The notes: a model not told the origin generated them from the sequence alone. 55,094 bases of DNA from an uncultured Endomicrobiia bacterium (GCA_937928765.1 CALFVX010000007.1:1-55094); one strand, 5' to 3'; numbered from the stretch's first letter, positions 17,231 to 27,091 are shown. Made by a program: numbers and translations.

Positions 17231-20200
17231 ATGGATATAAGAGAAAAAATATCTAAATGGTTAGATCTTTTAGTAGTAATTTTGTGGTTTTTTGTTTTTG
17301 GTATAGGTGTTGGAATTGTTTTTTATTCAAACGATTTTTCTAATTTTTATTTTTTGAAATTTAAATATCTCTTCTTATATCTTTCTTTAATTTTTATATT
17401 CTTTTCATTAGTTATAAGAGCAAAAATTTTTCTTCCTAATTTAACTATTAAACGATTTTTTTTAATTTTAGCAAGTTTTAGTTTTGGCATTTTTTGGTAT
17501 TTAAAATCTACAACTGAGATTTCTCCTTCACATCTTCTTGCAAAAGAAAATGGAAAGTATAAATTTATTGATACTGACATTTCTGAAGAAACAATAGTTT
17601 ATGGAACAATTGTTTCAGATCCAGATATTAGAGAGGATCATACTAATATTGTAATAAAACCTGACATTATAATTCCTGAGCCTGAAAAATATACAATAGA
17701 ACTTGACACAACAAATGTTAAGGTTATTATTGAAAAAGATTTTGTTTTAAGAGTTATAGATGGAGATACTTTTGAGACAAAACAAGGGCAAAAAGTTCGT
17801 CTTTTAGGTATAAACGCACCAGAGGTTGGTCAACCTAAAGCAGACAAAGCAACAGAATTTTTAAAGAAAAAACTGTTAAATAAAGAAGTTGAGCTTATAA
17901 TTCAAGAGGATTATATTTTTGATATTTATGATAGAGTTTTAGCTGTAGTTTTTGTTGATGAAGAAAATATCAATAAGTTGTTGTTAGAACAAGGACTTGC
18001 AGAAATTTATGACGATCCTAATATTAGAATTATAAAAAAACAGAAATATGGAGAAAAAATTAAGATTAAAGGAAATAGTGGACTTATAAGAGCAAAAGTT
18101 TTGCCTACAATTGGAAATTATTATTTTGAGATGAACTATGGTGATTATATAAAAATAATCTCTCCTTTGATGTTACCAAAAAAAGCGACAAATCCTGCCG
18201 GGTTTGATTATAGAAAATATTTAAATGCAAGAGGAATTTATGCTGTTACTAAAACATTAAGAAATCCACAAGAAATAGAACTTCAAGGTTTAGGAAATTT
18301 AAATATTTTTGTAAAACTTTCATATATACTTAGAAAAAAGTTATTATTATCTATTCGCAAAACAGTGCCTTATCCTCAAAGTGCATTTTTAGGCGGTGTT
18401 ACTTTAGGATACCGTGGTGGTGTTCCACAAAAAATTAGAGAGCAATTTCAAGCAACAGGTGTGGCTCATGTTTTAGCTTTGTCAGGTTTGCATACAGGAT
18501 TTATTGCTGCATTGTTGTTGATTGTTTGTAATATTTTTAAGATAAAATCTTTAGGAAGATTCATTTCAGTAAGTTTTTCGTTGTCTGTTTTTGTTACAAT
18601 GACAGGAGCATCACCAGCAACTGTTCGTGCTGCGTTAATGTTTTGTTTAGGACTTTTTATGTATGATGTTTTGAAATTATCTTTAAGAAATAGTTCAAGA
18701 ATAACTATAATTATTGCTGCAACAATTATTTTATTTTTTAGTCCACAACTTTTACCTGACGCATCTTTTGTTTTATCTTTTATGGCGGTATGGTCGTTAA
18801 TATATGTTAGTCCGTTAGTTGAAAAAATATTGTTGTATTCAAATTCAAAATTTATACATCAGTTTTTAACTTTTCCTTTATTTTCTGTAATTAGTGGTAT
18901 GACAGTTTTATCTTTATTTGGCGGAATTTTGCAAGAAGTTTCTATTTTTAGAAAATTTTTTCCATTTTTTACTTATTTACCATCGTTGGAAAATCTTTTT
19001 CCAAAATGGTTTAATGTAGAGACTTCTCAATGGTTATCAAAAGGTGAGTTTTTCCTTTTGTCTTTAACATTTTATTTTTGTGGAATTTTGATACATTATT
19101 TATATTCGTTATCAGGCAAGATGTTAGTAAGAGATATGATAAGATACCCTTTATTTCGTACTCTAATGAAATTTGTCTCAGCACAAGTAGCAATACAGAT
19201 TGGTATGATGTGGCCATTGTCGAGTGTTTATTTTTATAGATTTCCAATTTCTGGTTTTTATGCAAACTTTTTAGCAATACCAATTATTGGTATAATTGTT
19301 CAACTTGGTTGGATTGCAGGGTTAGTGAGTTTGATTTTTGATTTTTTATCATATTTGTTAGGAATAAAATTTGTTTCTACAATAGGTATAAATATTACTT
19401 TACTTATAAATGCATTTAATACACAACTATGTCAGATGTTTTTAGGTATGGCAAAGACATGGGGTAATTTTGTTCCATATCCTTATGTGGAGATGTTTAG
19501 TAGTAATTCGTTAATTTTATGGTTTTCTTCGTTATTAATTATTATATGGTTTGATAGAATAAAACATTTGGTTGAAATTTATAAAATAAAAGCTGTTATT
19601 TTTTTAAGTTTGATTTTTTGTTTTGGATTATATTATTTTGTTTTTCCACAGATTAAAAAAAATAAAAATGTTGAGATAATATTTTTTGATGTAGGTTTTG
19701 GTAATGCTGTGTTAGTTAAAACGCCTAATAAAAATATTCTTATAGACACAGGTTCACCAGGGCCTTCGGGATGGTCATCAGCAGAATCTGCAGTTGCACC
19801 TACTTTGACAAAATTTGGGATAAAAGAAATAGATGCTCTTATAATTACTTCTGTTAAACCACAATGTGTAGGAGGGGTTATCTATATTTTATCTCATTTT
19901 AAAACAAATAAATTGTATTTACCAAAAAATTTTTTAGATTGTTCTACTCTAACTTATTATGATTTTATTGAAAAACAAAATTTGTGGTATTATATAACAA
20001 ATCCTTATTTATATGAGGCAACTTCTTTATTTGTAGAAAATTATAAGTTGTCAAAATATATAAAAGAGTTTTATGGAGAAATTAAAATTGTTTCTGATAA
20101 AGAAGAAATTGTAATTAACGAATTAATTGATGGTAAAAATTTTAAATTAGTTATTTTATCTTCTGAAAAGATTGTAGACACTTTAGATACTATAGCAGAT

Positions 20201-20605
20201 AACTCTTTATGTGTAAAGATTATATATGGTAATCACTCAGTTTTATTGCCAACTCAATTAGGAGTAAAACTACAAGATAAATTTGTTGTTCATTTTAGTG
20301 ATGTTCTAAAATCAAATATTTTGTTGGTGCCACAAAACGGACATTATAACGCATATAATGAAGCTTTTGTCAAAAAAGTATCTGCAGAAATAGCGGTGTG
20401 TCAATATGGATGGACAAACCAACGTATTGGTTATTTTAATCCTTCATATGTTTTAGCAACACAACAAAAATATCAGTCTTTAAACATAAAATTTTTAAGG
20501 ACAGATTTTGTTGGTTCTGTAAGTTTTGTACTTGATGGAGAAAAATATATTTATACTACAGGCATTTCCGAAGAGGAATACAAGACAAGAATTAATATTG
20601 ATTAA
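17231..20605 (+). CDS. comEC: ComEC/Rec2 DNA-uptake channel with nested SNase domain and degenerate MBL domain
   Basis: An 1124-residue protein, longer than the usual 700-800 for ComEC. N-terminal helices are followed by the DUF4131 region, interrupted at about 171-272 by a staphylococcal-nuclease-like domain. That domain has VIDGDTFETKQGQ (D177, D179), VRLLGINAPEVG (R190, E198) and YDRVLAVVFV (R235). DUF4131 resumes with NYGDYIKIISPLMLPKKA, then NPAGFDYRKYL. The competence domain has SAFLGGVTLGYRGGVP and HVLALSGLHTGFIAALL with many membrane helices. The C-terminal metallo-beta-lactamase-like domain starts FFDVGFGNAVLV (818 on). Its metal motif reads ITSVKPQCVGG (872-882) where THxHxDHxGG is expected, and the later HHGS and TGD motifs are also lost, so that domain is probably inactive. 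The expected role is transport of single-stranded DNA across the inner membrane during transformation. Confidence 0.9.
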   Translation: MDIREKISKWLDLLVVILWFFVFGIGVGIVFYSNDFSNFYFLKFKYLFLYLSLIFIFFSLVIRAKIFLPNLTIKRFFLILASFSFGIFWYLKSTTEISPSHLLAKENGKYKFIDTDISEETIVYGTIVSDPDIREDHTNIVIKPDIIIPEPEKYTIELDTTNVKVIIEKDFVLRVIDGDTFETKQGQKVRLLGINAPEVGQPKADKATEFLKKKLLNKEVELIIQEDYIFDIYDRVLAVVFVDEENINKLLLEQGLAEIYDDPNIRIIKKQKYGEKIKIKGNSGLIRAKVLPTIGNYYFEMNYGDYIKIISPLMLPKKATNPAGFDYRKYLNARGIYAVTKTLRNPQEIELQGLGNLNIFVKLSYILRKKLLLSIRKTVPYPQSAFLGGVTLGYRGGVPQKIREQFQATGVAHVLALSGLHTGFIAALLLIVCNIFKIKSLGRFISVSFSLSVFVTMTGASPATVRAALMFCLGLFMYDVLKLSLRNSSRITIIIAATIILFFSPQLLPDASFVLSFMAVWSLIYVSPLVEKILLYSNSKFIHQFLTFPLFSVISGMTVLSLFGGILQEVSIFRKFFPFFTYLPSLENLFPKWFNVETSQWLSKGEFFLLSLTFYFCGILIHYLYSLSGKMLVRDMIRYPLFRTLMKFVSAQVAIQIGMMWPLSSVYFYRFPISGFYANFLAIPIIGIIVQLGWIAGLVSLIFDFLSYLLGIKFVSTIGINITLLINAFNTQLCQMFLGMAKTWGNFVPYPYVEMFSSNSLILWFSSLLIIIWFDRIKHLVEIYKIKAVIFLSLIFCFGLYYFVFPQIKKNKNVEIIFFDVGFGNAVLVKTPNKNILIDTGSPGPSGWSSAESAVAPTLTKFGIKEIDALIITSVKPQCVGGVIYILSHFKTNKLYLPKNFLDCSTLTYYDFIEKQNLWYYITNPYLYEATSLFVENYKLSKYIKEFYGEIKIVSDKEEIVINELIDGKNFKLVILSSEKIVDTLDTIADNSLCVKIIYGNHSVLLPTQLGVKLQDKFVVHFSDVLKSNILLVPQNGHYNAYNEAFVKKVSAEIAVCQYGWTNQRIGYFNPSYVLATQQKYQSLNIKFLRTDFVGSVSFVLDGEKYIYTTGISEEEYKTRINID

Positions 20606-20629
20606 CAAAAAGCAGGATTAATTTTTTTT

Positions 20630-22456
20630 ATGAAACATTCAACAAAAATAGAAATAGAAGCAAAAAGTATTTTAGAAATTTTTTATTTTTTATTTAAAGG
20701 AATAAAAAATATTTTTAAATTTATAAAATCTATTTTTTCTTTACCTATATTGGTTAGTTTGGGTAAAATAAAAGATTTACAATCCTGCGGGTTAAAGTAT
20801 AAGTTTAAATATTATTACAATCTTGATGAGATTTTATTAAAGCAATATCCACAAGGAATGATTGGTCAGATGATACACCGTTATATATATCAAATACTTA
20901 ATAAAGAAACAAAATTTGACAAAGAACACATTTTGGAAGTGATAATATCTAAAATAGAAGATGAATATAAAGATTTCACTGAAGAAGATAAAAATTTTCA
21001 TATAAGGAATATTAAAAAGATGCTAGAAAATTTTTACAATTGGTATTCTGAAAACAAATATGAGATTGTTTCTGTAAATTATGATATTTTTGTTAAATAC
21101 AATAATGCAAAATTTAAAGTAAAATGCGATTGCATACTTAAAGATGAAGACTATATTGTTATAGATTTTATGACTAGTAAAAAAAATTTGTCTTCAGAAT
21201 TTTTAACCTATGATTTTGATACAAACTATCAATATTTTGTTTTGGATAAATTTTTTACAAAAAAACAAAAAAATTTCAAGTTGATAAAATTTTTTCTTCC
21301 TTATAATAATTTTGTAGAATTCAAACCCGATTGGGCACAACAAAAAGAAACTGAAAAAATTATTTTTGATCTATTAGAACAGTTGAAGAATAAAGAATTT
21401 GAGATTAAAAAAGGGCCTATGTGTGGTTGGTGTGGATATTATGATATTTGTCCTGGATGGAAGTTAGAAAGAGAAGGGGATAAAGGAAAAAATATTCCTG
21501 CTTTTGCAGAAAAAACAACTTTGTTTCGTCAAGCAAGAGAGACAAAAGCTAGGATGGGACTATCATACTCAAAACTGTCAATGTATATTCAGTGTCCTAG
21601 AAGGTATAGACTGTGTTATTTAGATAAGAAAGGAGTTAAACCTCAAGGATTTTTTTCTATAGGTTCAACTATCCATAATGCTTTAGAGGTATTTTATCAA
21701 ATAAAAACAAAAAATAATAAAGAACCAAGTATAGATCAACTTTTAAATTTATATGATAAATTTTGGATTTCTGCTGGATATAAAACTCCTCAAGAAGAAA
21801 AAGAATATTATTTAAATGGTAGGCAGTGGTTGATAAATTATTACGAAAAATTTGTGAAAGAAAAATTTATTACTGCATATGCTACAGAAGAATATTTTGA
21901 ATTACCAATTGGCAAAAATACTCATGTTATGATAGGATATATTGATAGAATACAGAAAAATCCTGACGGAACTTTTGAGATACTTGATTATAAAACAGAT
22001 CCAAAAATAAGGTCTCAACAAGAAGTTGATAGTGATCTACAACTTACCATATATTATTGGGCGTTGAGAAACAGAGGTATTGAAACAAAAAGTTTAGGAT
22101 TAATTTTTATAAGGTTTGCAGAAATTGTTTATACTACCAGATCACAAAAAGATATTGATGTATTAGATGGTTATGTTAAAGAAGTAGCAGACAGAATGTG
22201 GGCTGATGCTGAAAAATATATGAATTTAGCTAAAGAATATGATGAAAAAAATCAAGTTATTCCTGAAGAAAAAATTGAAGAAATTTTGCCATCAAAGATA
22301 AACAAATATTGTGGAGGCTGTGATTATTTAAAAGGATGTCCTAAGGAAGAACTTGTAAAGACAGAATATAAAGATAAACTTTTGTTTGAAGTTTCAGATA
22401 CAGGAGAGGTTTTAGATGAAGAGATAGAAATAGATATTAAAGAAGAACCTGAATAA
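20630..22456 (+). CDS. Tandem PD-(D/E)XK nuclease (RecB/Cas4-like), two Fe-S domains
   Basis: A 608-residue protein with two copies of the PDDEXK_1 (AddB C-terminal/Cas4-like) fold. Domain 1 (about 45-280) has GQMIHRYIY, D167...DFMTSK (179-184) and a cysteine set CGWCGYYDICPG plus an upstream Cys. The catalytic Lys position holds Met181. Domain 2 (about 310-590) has LSYSKLSMYIQCPRRY (C322), GSTIHNALEVFY, GYIDRI (D439), ILDYKTD (D453, K455), LQLTIYYWA and YCGGCDYLKGC, so it looks fully catalytic. Four cysteines per domain would hold an iron-sulfur staple. Such proteins act as DNA exonucleases in repair or recombination. Position between comEC and a ComEC-type hydrolase suggests processing of incoming DNA, though this is inference. 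Confidence 0.82.
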   Translation: MKHSTKIEIEAKSILEIFYFLFKGIKNIFKFIKSIFSLPILVSLGKIKDLQSCGLKYKFKYYYNLDEILLKQYPQGMIGQMIHRYIYQILNKETKFDKEHILEVIISKIEDEYKDFTEEDKNFHIRNIKKMLENFYNWYSENKYEIVSVNYDIFVKYNNAKFKVKCDCILKDEDYIVIDFMTSKKNLSSEFLTYDFDTNYQYFVLDKFFTKKQKNFKLIKFFLPYNNFVEFKPDWAQQKETEKIIFDLLEQLKNKEFEIKKGPMCGWCGYYDICPGWKLEREGDKGKNIPAFAEKTTLFRQARETKARMGLSYSKLSMYIQCPRRYRLCYLDKKGVKPQGFFSIGSTIHNALEVFYQIKTKNNKEPSIDQLLNLYDKFWISAGYKTPQEEKEYYLNGRQWLINYYEKFVKEKFITAYATEEYFELPIGKNTHVMIGYIDRIQKNPDGTFEILDYKTDPKIRSQQEVDSDLQLTIYYWALRNRGIETKSLGLIFIRFAEIVYTTRSQKDIDVLDGYVKEVADRMWADAEKYMNLAKEYDEKNQVIPEEKIEEILPSKINKYCGGCDYLKGCPKEELVKTEYKDKLLFEVSDTGEVLDEEIEIDIKEEPE

Positions 22457-22465
22457 GAATAAATT

Positions 22466-23506
22466 ATGAAAAATAAAAATTACTGGAATAGAAGATATGT
22501 TAAACAATTGGAAGAAAAAATTTATTGTGGTGAGTTGTGTATTTTTATTGATAAAATATTGATATTAACATTTTTAGTTATATTAGTTTTTTTAGGATTT
22601 TTTACATTTAAAAAGTTGTATTATCAAATACAACTTAACAGAAATTTAGAAAAATTAAGTTTTGAGAAAAAAATTTTAAAAATAACATTTTTTGATGTTG
22701 GCCAAGGAGATGCGACATTAATCTCTTCTTCTAATGGAGAGAATATTCTTATTGATGCAGGTTCAGGTGAAGGTATGAGAATACAAGAATCTGAGCCAGG
22801 AAAACTTATAACTGAGATTGATGCTGGCAAAGAAATAATTGTTCCGTATCTTAAAAAAAATGATGTTACTCTTACAGGGATCATTATCACACATCCTCAT
22901 TCAGACCATTTTGGTGGGTTGTTTAGTATTTTTGAAGCAGGATTTTATCCTAAATGGTTTATAGATAATGCTGTGCCAACTTCGCATCCTTTATATGAAG
23001 ATGTTTTAAAGATAATTAAGAAAAAAAATATCAAATATTCTGTTGCAAAACCCGGTCAAAGGATTAAAATTGATGATGAGATAGAATTGTTATTTTTAGC
23101 GCCTGTAAATGAATATAAATCAGAAGTTGTAGACAGAGCAATAAATAATTCCTCTATAGTAGCAAAACTTATCTATAAAAATTTTTCTTTATTATTTACT
23201 GCAGATATAGAAATTTTTGCCGAAATGGATTTGTTAGAATATAAAGATCAGTTAAACTCAACAGTGTTAAAAGTGGCACACCACGGATCGTTTACTTCTA
23301 CATCTATACCATTTCTAGACAAAGTAAATCCTAAAATTGCAATAATTTCTTGTGGAAGAGGTAATCCTTTTGGTCATCCTCATCAAGAAACAATTGAAAA
23401 ACTTAATAAAAGAAAAATAACCATTTTTAGAACTGATCAAAACGGTAATATAACAATTCTTACCGATGGGATGAATTACAAGATTACAAAAGAGTTTGAG
23501 TATTAA
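22466..23506 (+). CDS. ComEC-type metallo-beta-lactamase hydrolase, membrane-anchored
   Basis: A 346-residue protein with one N-terminal membrane helix (about 28-50) and a complete ComEC-like MBL domain: ITFFDVGQGDATLIS, ILIDAGSGEG, ITHPHSDHFGG (H143, H145, D147, H148), LLFTADIE and VAHHGSFTSTS, ending with GHPHQETIEKL. All metal ligands are present. Enzymes of this group are nucleases or phosphodiesterases. It follows the PD-(D/E)XK gene by 9 bases and lies near a ComEC whose own MBL domain is degenerate, so it may supply the missing nuclease activity from the outer face of the membrane. An independent phosphodiesterase role remains possible. Confidence 0.85.
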   Translation: MKNKNYWNRRYVKQLEEKIYCGELCIFIDKILILTFLVILVFLGFFTFKKLYYQIQLNRNLEKLSFEKKILKITFFDVGQGDATLISSSNGENILIDAGSGEGMRIQESEPGKLITEIDAGKEIIVPYLKKNDVTLTGIIITHPHSDHFGGLFSIFEAGFYPKWFIDNAVPTSHPLYEDVLKIIKKKNIKYSVAKPGQRIKIDDEIELLFLAPVNEYKSEVVDRAINNSSIVAKLIYKNFSLLFTADIEIFAEMDLLEYKDQLNSTVLKVAHHGSFTSTSIPFLDKVNPKIAIISCGRGNPFGHPHQETIEKLNKRKITIFRTDQNGNITILTDGMNYKITKEFEY

Positions 23507-23609
23507 GATATATTTTTTCTCATCAAAATTAATGTTGATTTAATCTATAAAATTTTATAAAAATTAAAAGTTTATTTAATTTTTTTTCAATTTATACTGA
23601 GGGGAATTT

Positions 23610-25565
23610 ATGAAACTTAATTTAACACAAAAGATAATTTTATCTCATTTATTAAAGAAAGATAGATTTTTGCCTTCACCATTGCAACCAATAAAGATCA
23701 AAGTTGACCAAACACTCACTCAAGATGCAACCGGAACAATGGTATACTTGCAATATGAAAGCATAGTGAAAGAAAGAAAAGATAAAAAAATAAAAGTTTC
23801 CTTAGCAGTATCATATGTTGATCATAACACTCTACAGCCAAGTTTTGAAAATTCTGATGATCACAGATATTTACAGACTGTTGCTGAAAAGTATGGGATA
23901 ATTTTTTCTGCTGCAGGTAATGGTATTTGTCATCAATTACATCTTGAAAATTTTGCAAAACCAAAACAAGTGTTGTTAGGTTCTGATAGCCACACACCAA
24001 CTTCTTCTGCTGTTGGTATGTTAGCAATAGGAGTTGGCGGTCTTGAGGTGGCTTGTGCTTTAGCAGGAGAACCTTTTAGTCTAAGAATGCCTTATGTATT
24101 CAATATAATTCTTAAAAATAAACTTAAAAAATATGTTTCTGCAAAGGATATAATTTTGTATTTGTTAAAAAAATTCACAGTAAGAGGTGGAATAAACAAA
24201 ATTTTTGAATACACAGGTGATGCAATAAAAACATTGTCAGTTTATGACCGTGCAACTATCACAAATATGGGTACAGAGTTAGGACTTACCTCTTCTATAT
24301 TTCCTTCTGATGAAATCACAAGACAATTTTTTAAATTTCAAAACCGCATAAAAGATTTTGTATATTTTTATGCAGATGATGGATGTAGATATGATGATAA
24401 ATACGAGATTGATTTATCTGAAATTTCGCCGATGGTTGCTTGTCCACATTCGCCTGATAATGTAGTTTCTGTAGAAGAACTTGAAGGATTGGAAGTCTCT
24501 CAAGTTTGTATTGGTAGTTGCACAAATTCTTCTCTTAAAGATATGATATTTTTTGCAAAAATGTTAGAAAATAAGAAAGTTAATCCTAATGTTTCAGTTG
24601 TTGTATATCCTGGTTCAAGACAGGTAATCTTAGTTTTGGAACAACTTGGGCTGTTGAAAAATTTTTATAATTCGGGTGTGCGTGTTATGGAACCTGTCTG
24701 TGGTGCATGTATAGGTCAAGGACAAGCACCTCAAAGTGGTGGTATTTCTGTTAGAACTTTTAACCGAAATTTTGAAGGACGTTCCGGAACAAAAGATGCA
24801 AAAGTATATCTTACTTCTGTAGAAGTTGCCACTGCATGTGCAATTTTTGGTAAATTTGTCCATCCAGAAAAATTAGGTGAATATCCTAAAATAAAACTTC
24901 CTAAAAAAAATAAGTTTAAACCAAATTTTATCTATCCACCTAAAGATTCTAAAAACATAAAAATTTTTTTTGGACCAAATATAAAACCATTACCTGAATT
25001 TAGTAGGTTAGAAAAAAATTTATCTTTATATGTGATAAAAAAATTGCCTGACAATATTTCTACTGACGATATTTTGCCTGCAGGAACTAAAATTTTGTCT
25101 TTGAGGTCTAACATTTCAGCAATAAGTGAGTATATGTTTTTTAACAAATATCCAGAATTAACTTCTGAAATTAAAACATTAAAAAAAGAAAATAGAAACT
25201 TTATACTTATTGCAGGAGAAAATTATGGTCAAGGATCCTCAAGAGAACACGCTGCTATTGTTCAAAGGTACAACAACATAAGAATAGTTTTGGCAAAATC
25301 TTTTTCAAGAATACATAAAAATAATTTGATAAACTTTGGTGTTATACCTTTAGAATTCATAGATGAAAAAGATTATGAGATTTTATCTGAAAAAGAAGAA
25401 ATAATTATTGAAGATATAATTAGCCAGTTACAAGCTAGACAACAAATTGTTATAATAAAAATTAAAAATAATAATATTTTGAAAACAAAGTTTTCATTAA
25501 CAGATGAAGAAATAAAAATATTACTATTTGGAGGAAAACTTAATTTTGTTAAAAGTATGTTATGA
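23610..25565 (+). CDS. acn: Aconitate hydratase, short (Aquifex-type) single chain
   Basis: A 651-residue protein interconverting citrate and isocitrate through a [4Fe-4S] cluster. Cluster ligands are C304 in CIGSCTNSS and C364/C367 in PVCGACIGQG. Substrate-binding motifs include GSDSHTPTSSAVGMLAIGVG and, in the C-terminal swivel domain, NISTDDILPAGTK and GENYGQGSSREHAAI with its SRE active-site loop. At about 650 residues it is shorter than AcnA (about 890) and longer than LeuC alone, fitting the putative-aconitase family with the swivel domain fused. AGGGGAA precedes the ATG. Its stop overlaps tmk. Homoaconitase-like specificity cannot be fully excluded. Confidence 0.87.
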   Translation: MKLNLTQKIILSHLLKKDRFLPSPLQPIKIKVDQTLTQDATGTMVYLQYESIVKERKDKKIKVSLAVSYVDHNTLQPSFENSDDHRYLQTVAEKYGIIFSAAGNGICHQLHLENFAKPKQVLLGSDSHTPTSSAVGMLAIGVGGLEVACALAGEPFSLRMPYVFNIILKNKLKKYVSAKDIILYLLKKFTVRGGINKIFEYTGDAIKTLSVYDRATITNMGTELGLTSSIFPSDEITRQFFKFQNRIKDFVYFYADDGCRYDDKYEIDLSEISPMVACPHSPDNVVSVEELEGLEVSQVCIGSCTNSSLKDMIFFAKMLENKKVNPNVSVVVYPGSRQVILVLEQLGLLKNFYNSGVRVMEPVCGACIGQGQAPQSGGISVRTFNRNFEGRSGTKDAKVYLTSVEVATACAIFGKFVHPEKLGEYPKIKLPKKNKFKPNFIYPPKDSKNIKIFFGPNIKPLPEFSRLEKNLSLYVIKKLPDNISTDDILPAGTKILSLRSNISAISEYMFFNKYPELTSEIKTLKKENRNFILIAGENYGQGSSREHAAIVQRYNNIRIVLAKSFSRIHKNNLINFGVIPLEFIDEKDYEILSEKEEIIIEDIISQLQARQQIVIIKIKNNNILKTKFSLTDEEIKILLFGGKLNFVKSML

Positions 25566-26194
25566 AAAAAAATGGGTTGTTTATAGTTTTTGAAGGGCCA
25601 GAAGGTTCAGGAAAATCAACTCAAGCAAAACTTTTATATAAATATTTGAGAAATAAAAATTATGATGTTGTTTTAACAAGAGAGCCTGGAGGAACTAAAG
25701 TTGCTGAAATGATTAGAGAAATTTTGCTTCATAAAGATATAAAAATTTTTCCGTTGACAGAATTGTTGTTATACGAATCAGCACGAGCACAGCATATACA
25801 AGAAATTATTAAACCATCTTTACTAAAAGGTAAGATAGTTATTTCAGATAGATTTTCTGATGCGTCTTTAGTATATCAAGGTTATGCTCGTGGATTAGGA
25901 ATGAAGTTTGTTAAAAAAATTAATGATATTGTAGTAAAAGATACATATCCTGACATTACTTTTATTTTAGATGTAACTCCAGAGGAAGGATTAGCAAGAA
26001 TAAAAAACAGAACTAAAAAAAAGTTTGATAGATTAGAAAACGAAAATATTGAATTTCATAAAAAAATTCGTCGAGGATATCTGAAATTGGCTAAAAACAA
26101 AGAAAATTTTTATTTAATCTCTACTGAAGGTAGGATTCCTCAAAAGGTACATAAAGAAATAATAAAAGTTTTAGTTAAAAAATTTAGCTTATAA
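25562..26194 (+). CDS. tmk: Thymidylate kinase
   Basis: A 210-residue P-loop kinase making dTDP from dTMP. The P-loop is FEGPEGSGKST (10-20), LTREPGGTKVAEMIRE follows, ISDRFSDASLVYQGYARG carries the DR(Y/F) motif, and RIKNRTKKKFDRLE is the LID region. The length is standard. It overlaps the aconitase stop (ATGA) and precedes holB by 3 bases. The tmk-holB-ricT order is a widely conserved bacterial neighbourhood. Confidence 0.94.
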   Translation: MKKNGLFIVFEGPEGSGKSTQAKLLYKYLRNKNYDVVLTREPGGTKVAEMIREILLHKDIKIFPLTELLLYESARAQHIQEIIKPSLLKGKIVISDRFSDASLVYQGYARGLGMKFVKKINDIVVKDTYPDITFILDVTPEEGLARIKNRTKKKFDRLENENIEFHKKIRRGYLKLAKNKENFYLISTEGRIPQKVHKEIIKVLVKKFSL

Positions 26195-26197
26195 ACT

Positions 26198-27091
26198 ATG
26201 AGCTTAAAAAATGTTTTTGGTCAACAACAAGCAGTTGGTTTATTGATAAATGAAATAAAAACAGGTAATGTTAAACATTCTTATATATTTTATGGTATAA
26301 AGGGTATTGGAAAAAAATTTACTGCAATACAGTTTGCAAAGACTTTGCTGTGTGAGAATTTAGATAGTGTGTATAGTTGTGATGAATGTACAAATTGCAG
26401 AAAGATTGAAGACAACGCACATCCTGATGTTTTTATAGTTGATACTGAATATCAAGAAAGGCTGTTAGATAAAATTGATAAACAAAAAAACATAAAAATA
26501 GATACTATAAGATACATAAAGGAACAAGCAAGTTTATCTCCTTATTTGGGTAAATACAAAATTTTTATAATAGACCAAATAGAAACATTACAAAAAGAAG
26601 CAGCAAATTCTTTGTTAAAACTTCTTGAAGAACCACCAAAAAATTGTATAATTATTCTTGTTACTGCACTACTGGGTGTTTTACCAAAAACTATTATTTC
26701 TCGTTGTGAACTTATAAAGTTTTTACCTTTAAGTAAAGATATAATCAAAAATTTAGTTTCTTATGATATAGAAATACCTTGTAATTCTATGGAGGAGATT
26801 TTTTATTTGAAACAACTTTCTAAATTTTTAGATAATTTAGAAAAAGACTTAACTTTAGAAGAAACACAAAAAATAGCAGACGAACTTAAAAAAGATAAAG
26901 AATTAGCAAAAAATTTTGTTGCAAAAATAACAGAAAAATTTTTACATCAACAATACAACAACGAATTATCTTATGATTTTCTTAAAGATATTGAGATTTA
27001 CCTAAAAGAGTTTAGATATAATATAGATGTGAGTTTGATGATAGAAACAATTTTGGTTAAAATGAGGTTAATAAAATGCAACAAAAGTTGA
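26198..27091 (+). CDS. holB: DNA polymerase III clamp-loader subunit delta'
   Basis: A 297-residue AAA+ protein opening FGQQQAVGLLINEIKTGNVK, then HSYIFYGIKGIGKKFTAIQF. The P-loop ends GKK instead of GK(S/T), which fits delta', normally the non-hydrolysing subunit. A zinc module (CDECTNCRKIEDNAHPD) and LQKEAANSLLKLLEEPPKN follow, then ISRCELIKF as the sensor/SRC motif. It loads the sliding clamp with DnaX and delta. It overlaps ricT by 16 bases. Confidence 0.9.
   Translation: MSLKNVFGQQQAVGLLINEIKTGNVKHSYIFYGIKGIGKKFTAIQFAKTLLCENLDSVYSCDECTNCRKIEDNAHPDVFIVDTEYQERLLDKIDKQKNIKIDTIRYIKEQASLSPYLGKYKIFIIDQIETLQKEAANSLLKLLEEPPKNCIIILVTALLGVLPKTIISRCELIKFLPLSKDIIKNLVSYDIEIPCNSMEEIFYLKQLSKFLDNLEKDLTLEETQKIADELKKDKELAKNFVAKITEKFLHQQYNNELSYDFLKDIEIYLKEFRYNIDVSLMIETILVKMRLIKCNKS

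Noticed and set aside
23546-23559. Palindrome TATAAAATTTTATA, also at 30036-30049
   Set aside because: Only A/T bases in a very AT-rich genome, so two copies are expected by chance. The stem is too weak for a terminator and there is no shared context.
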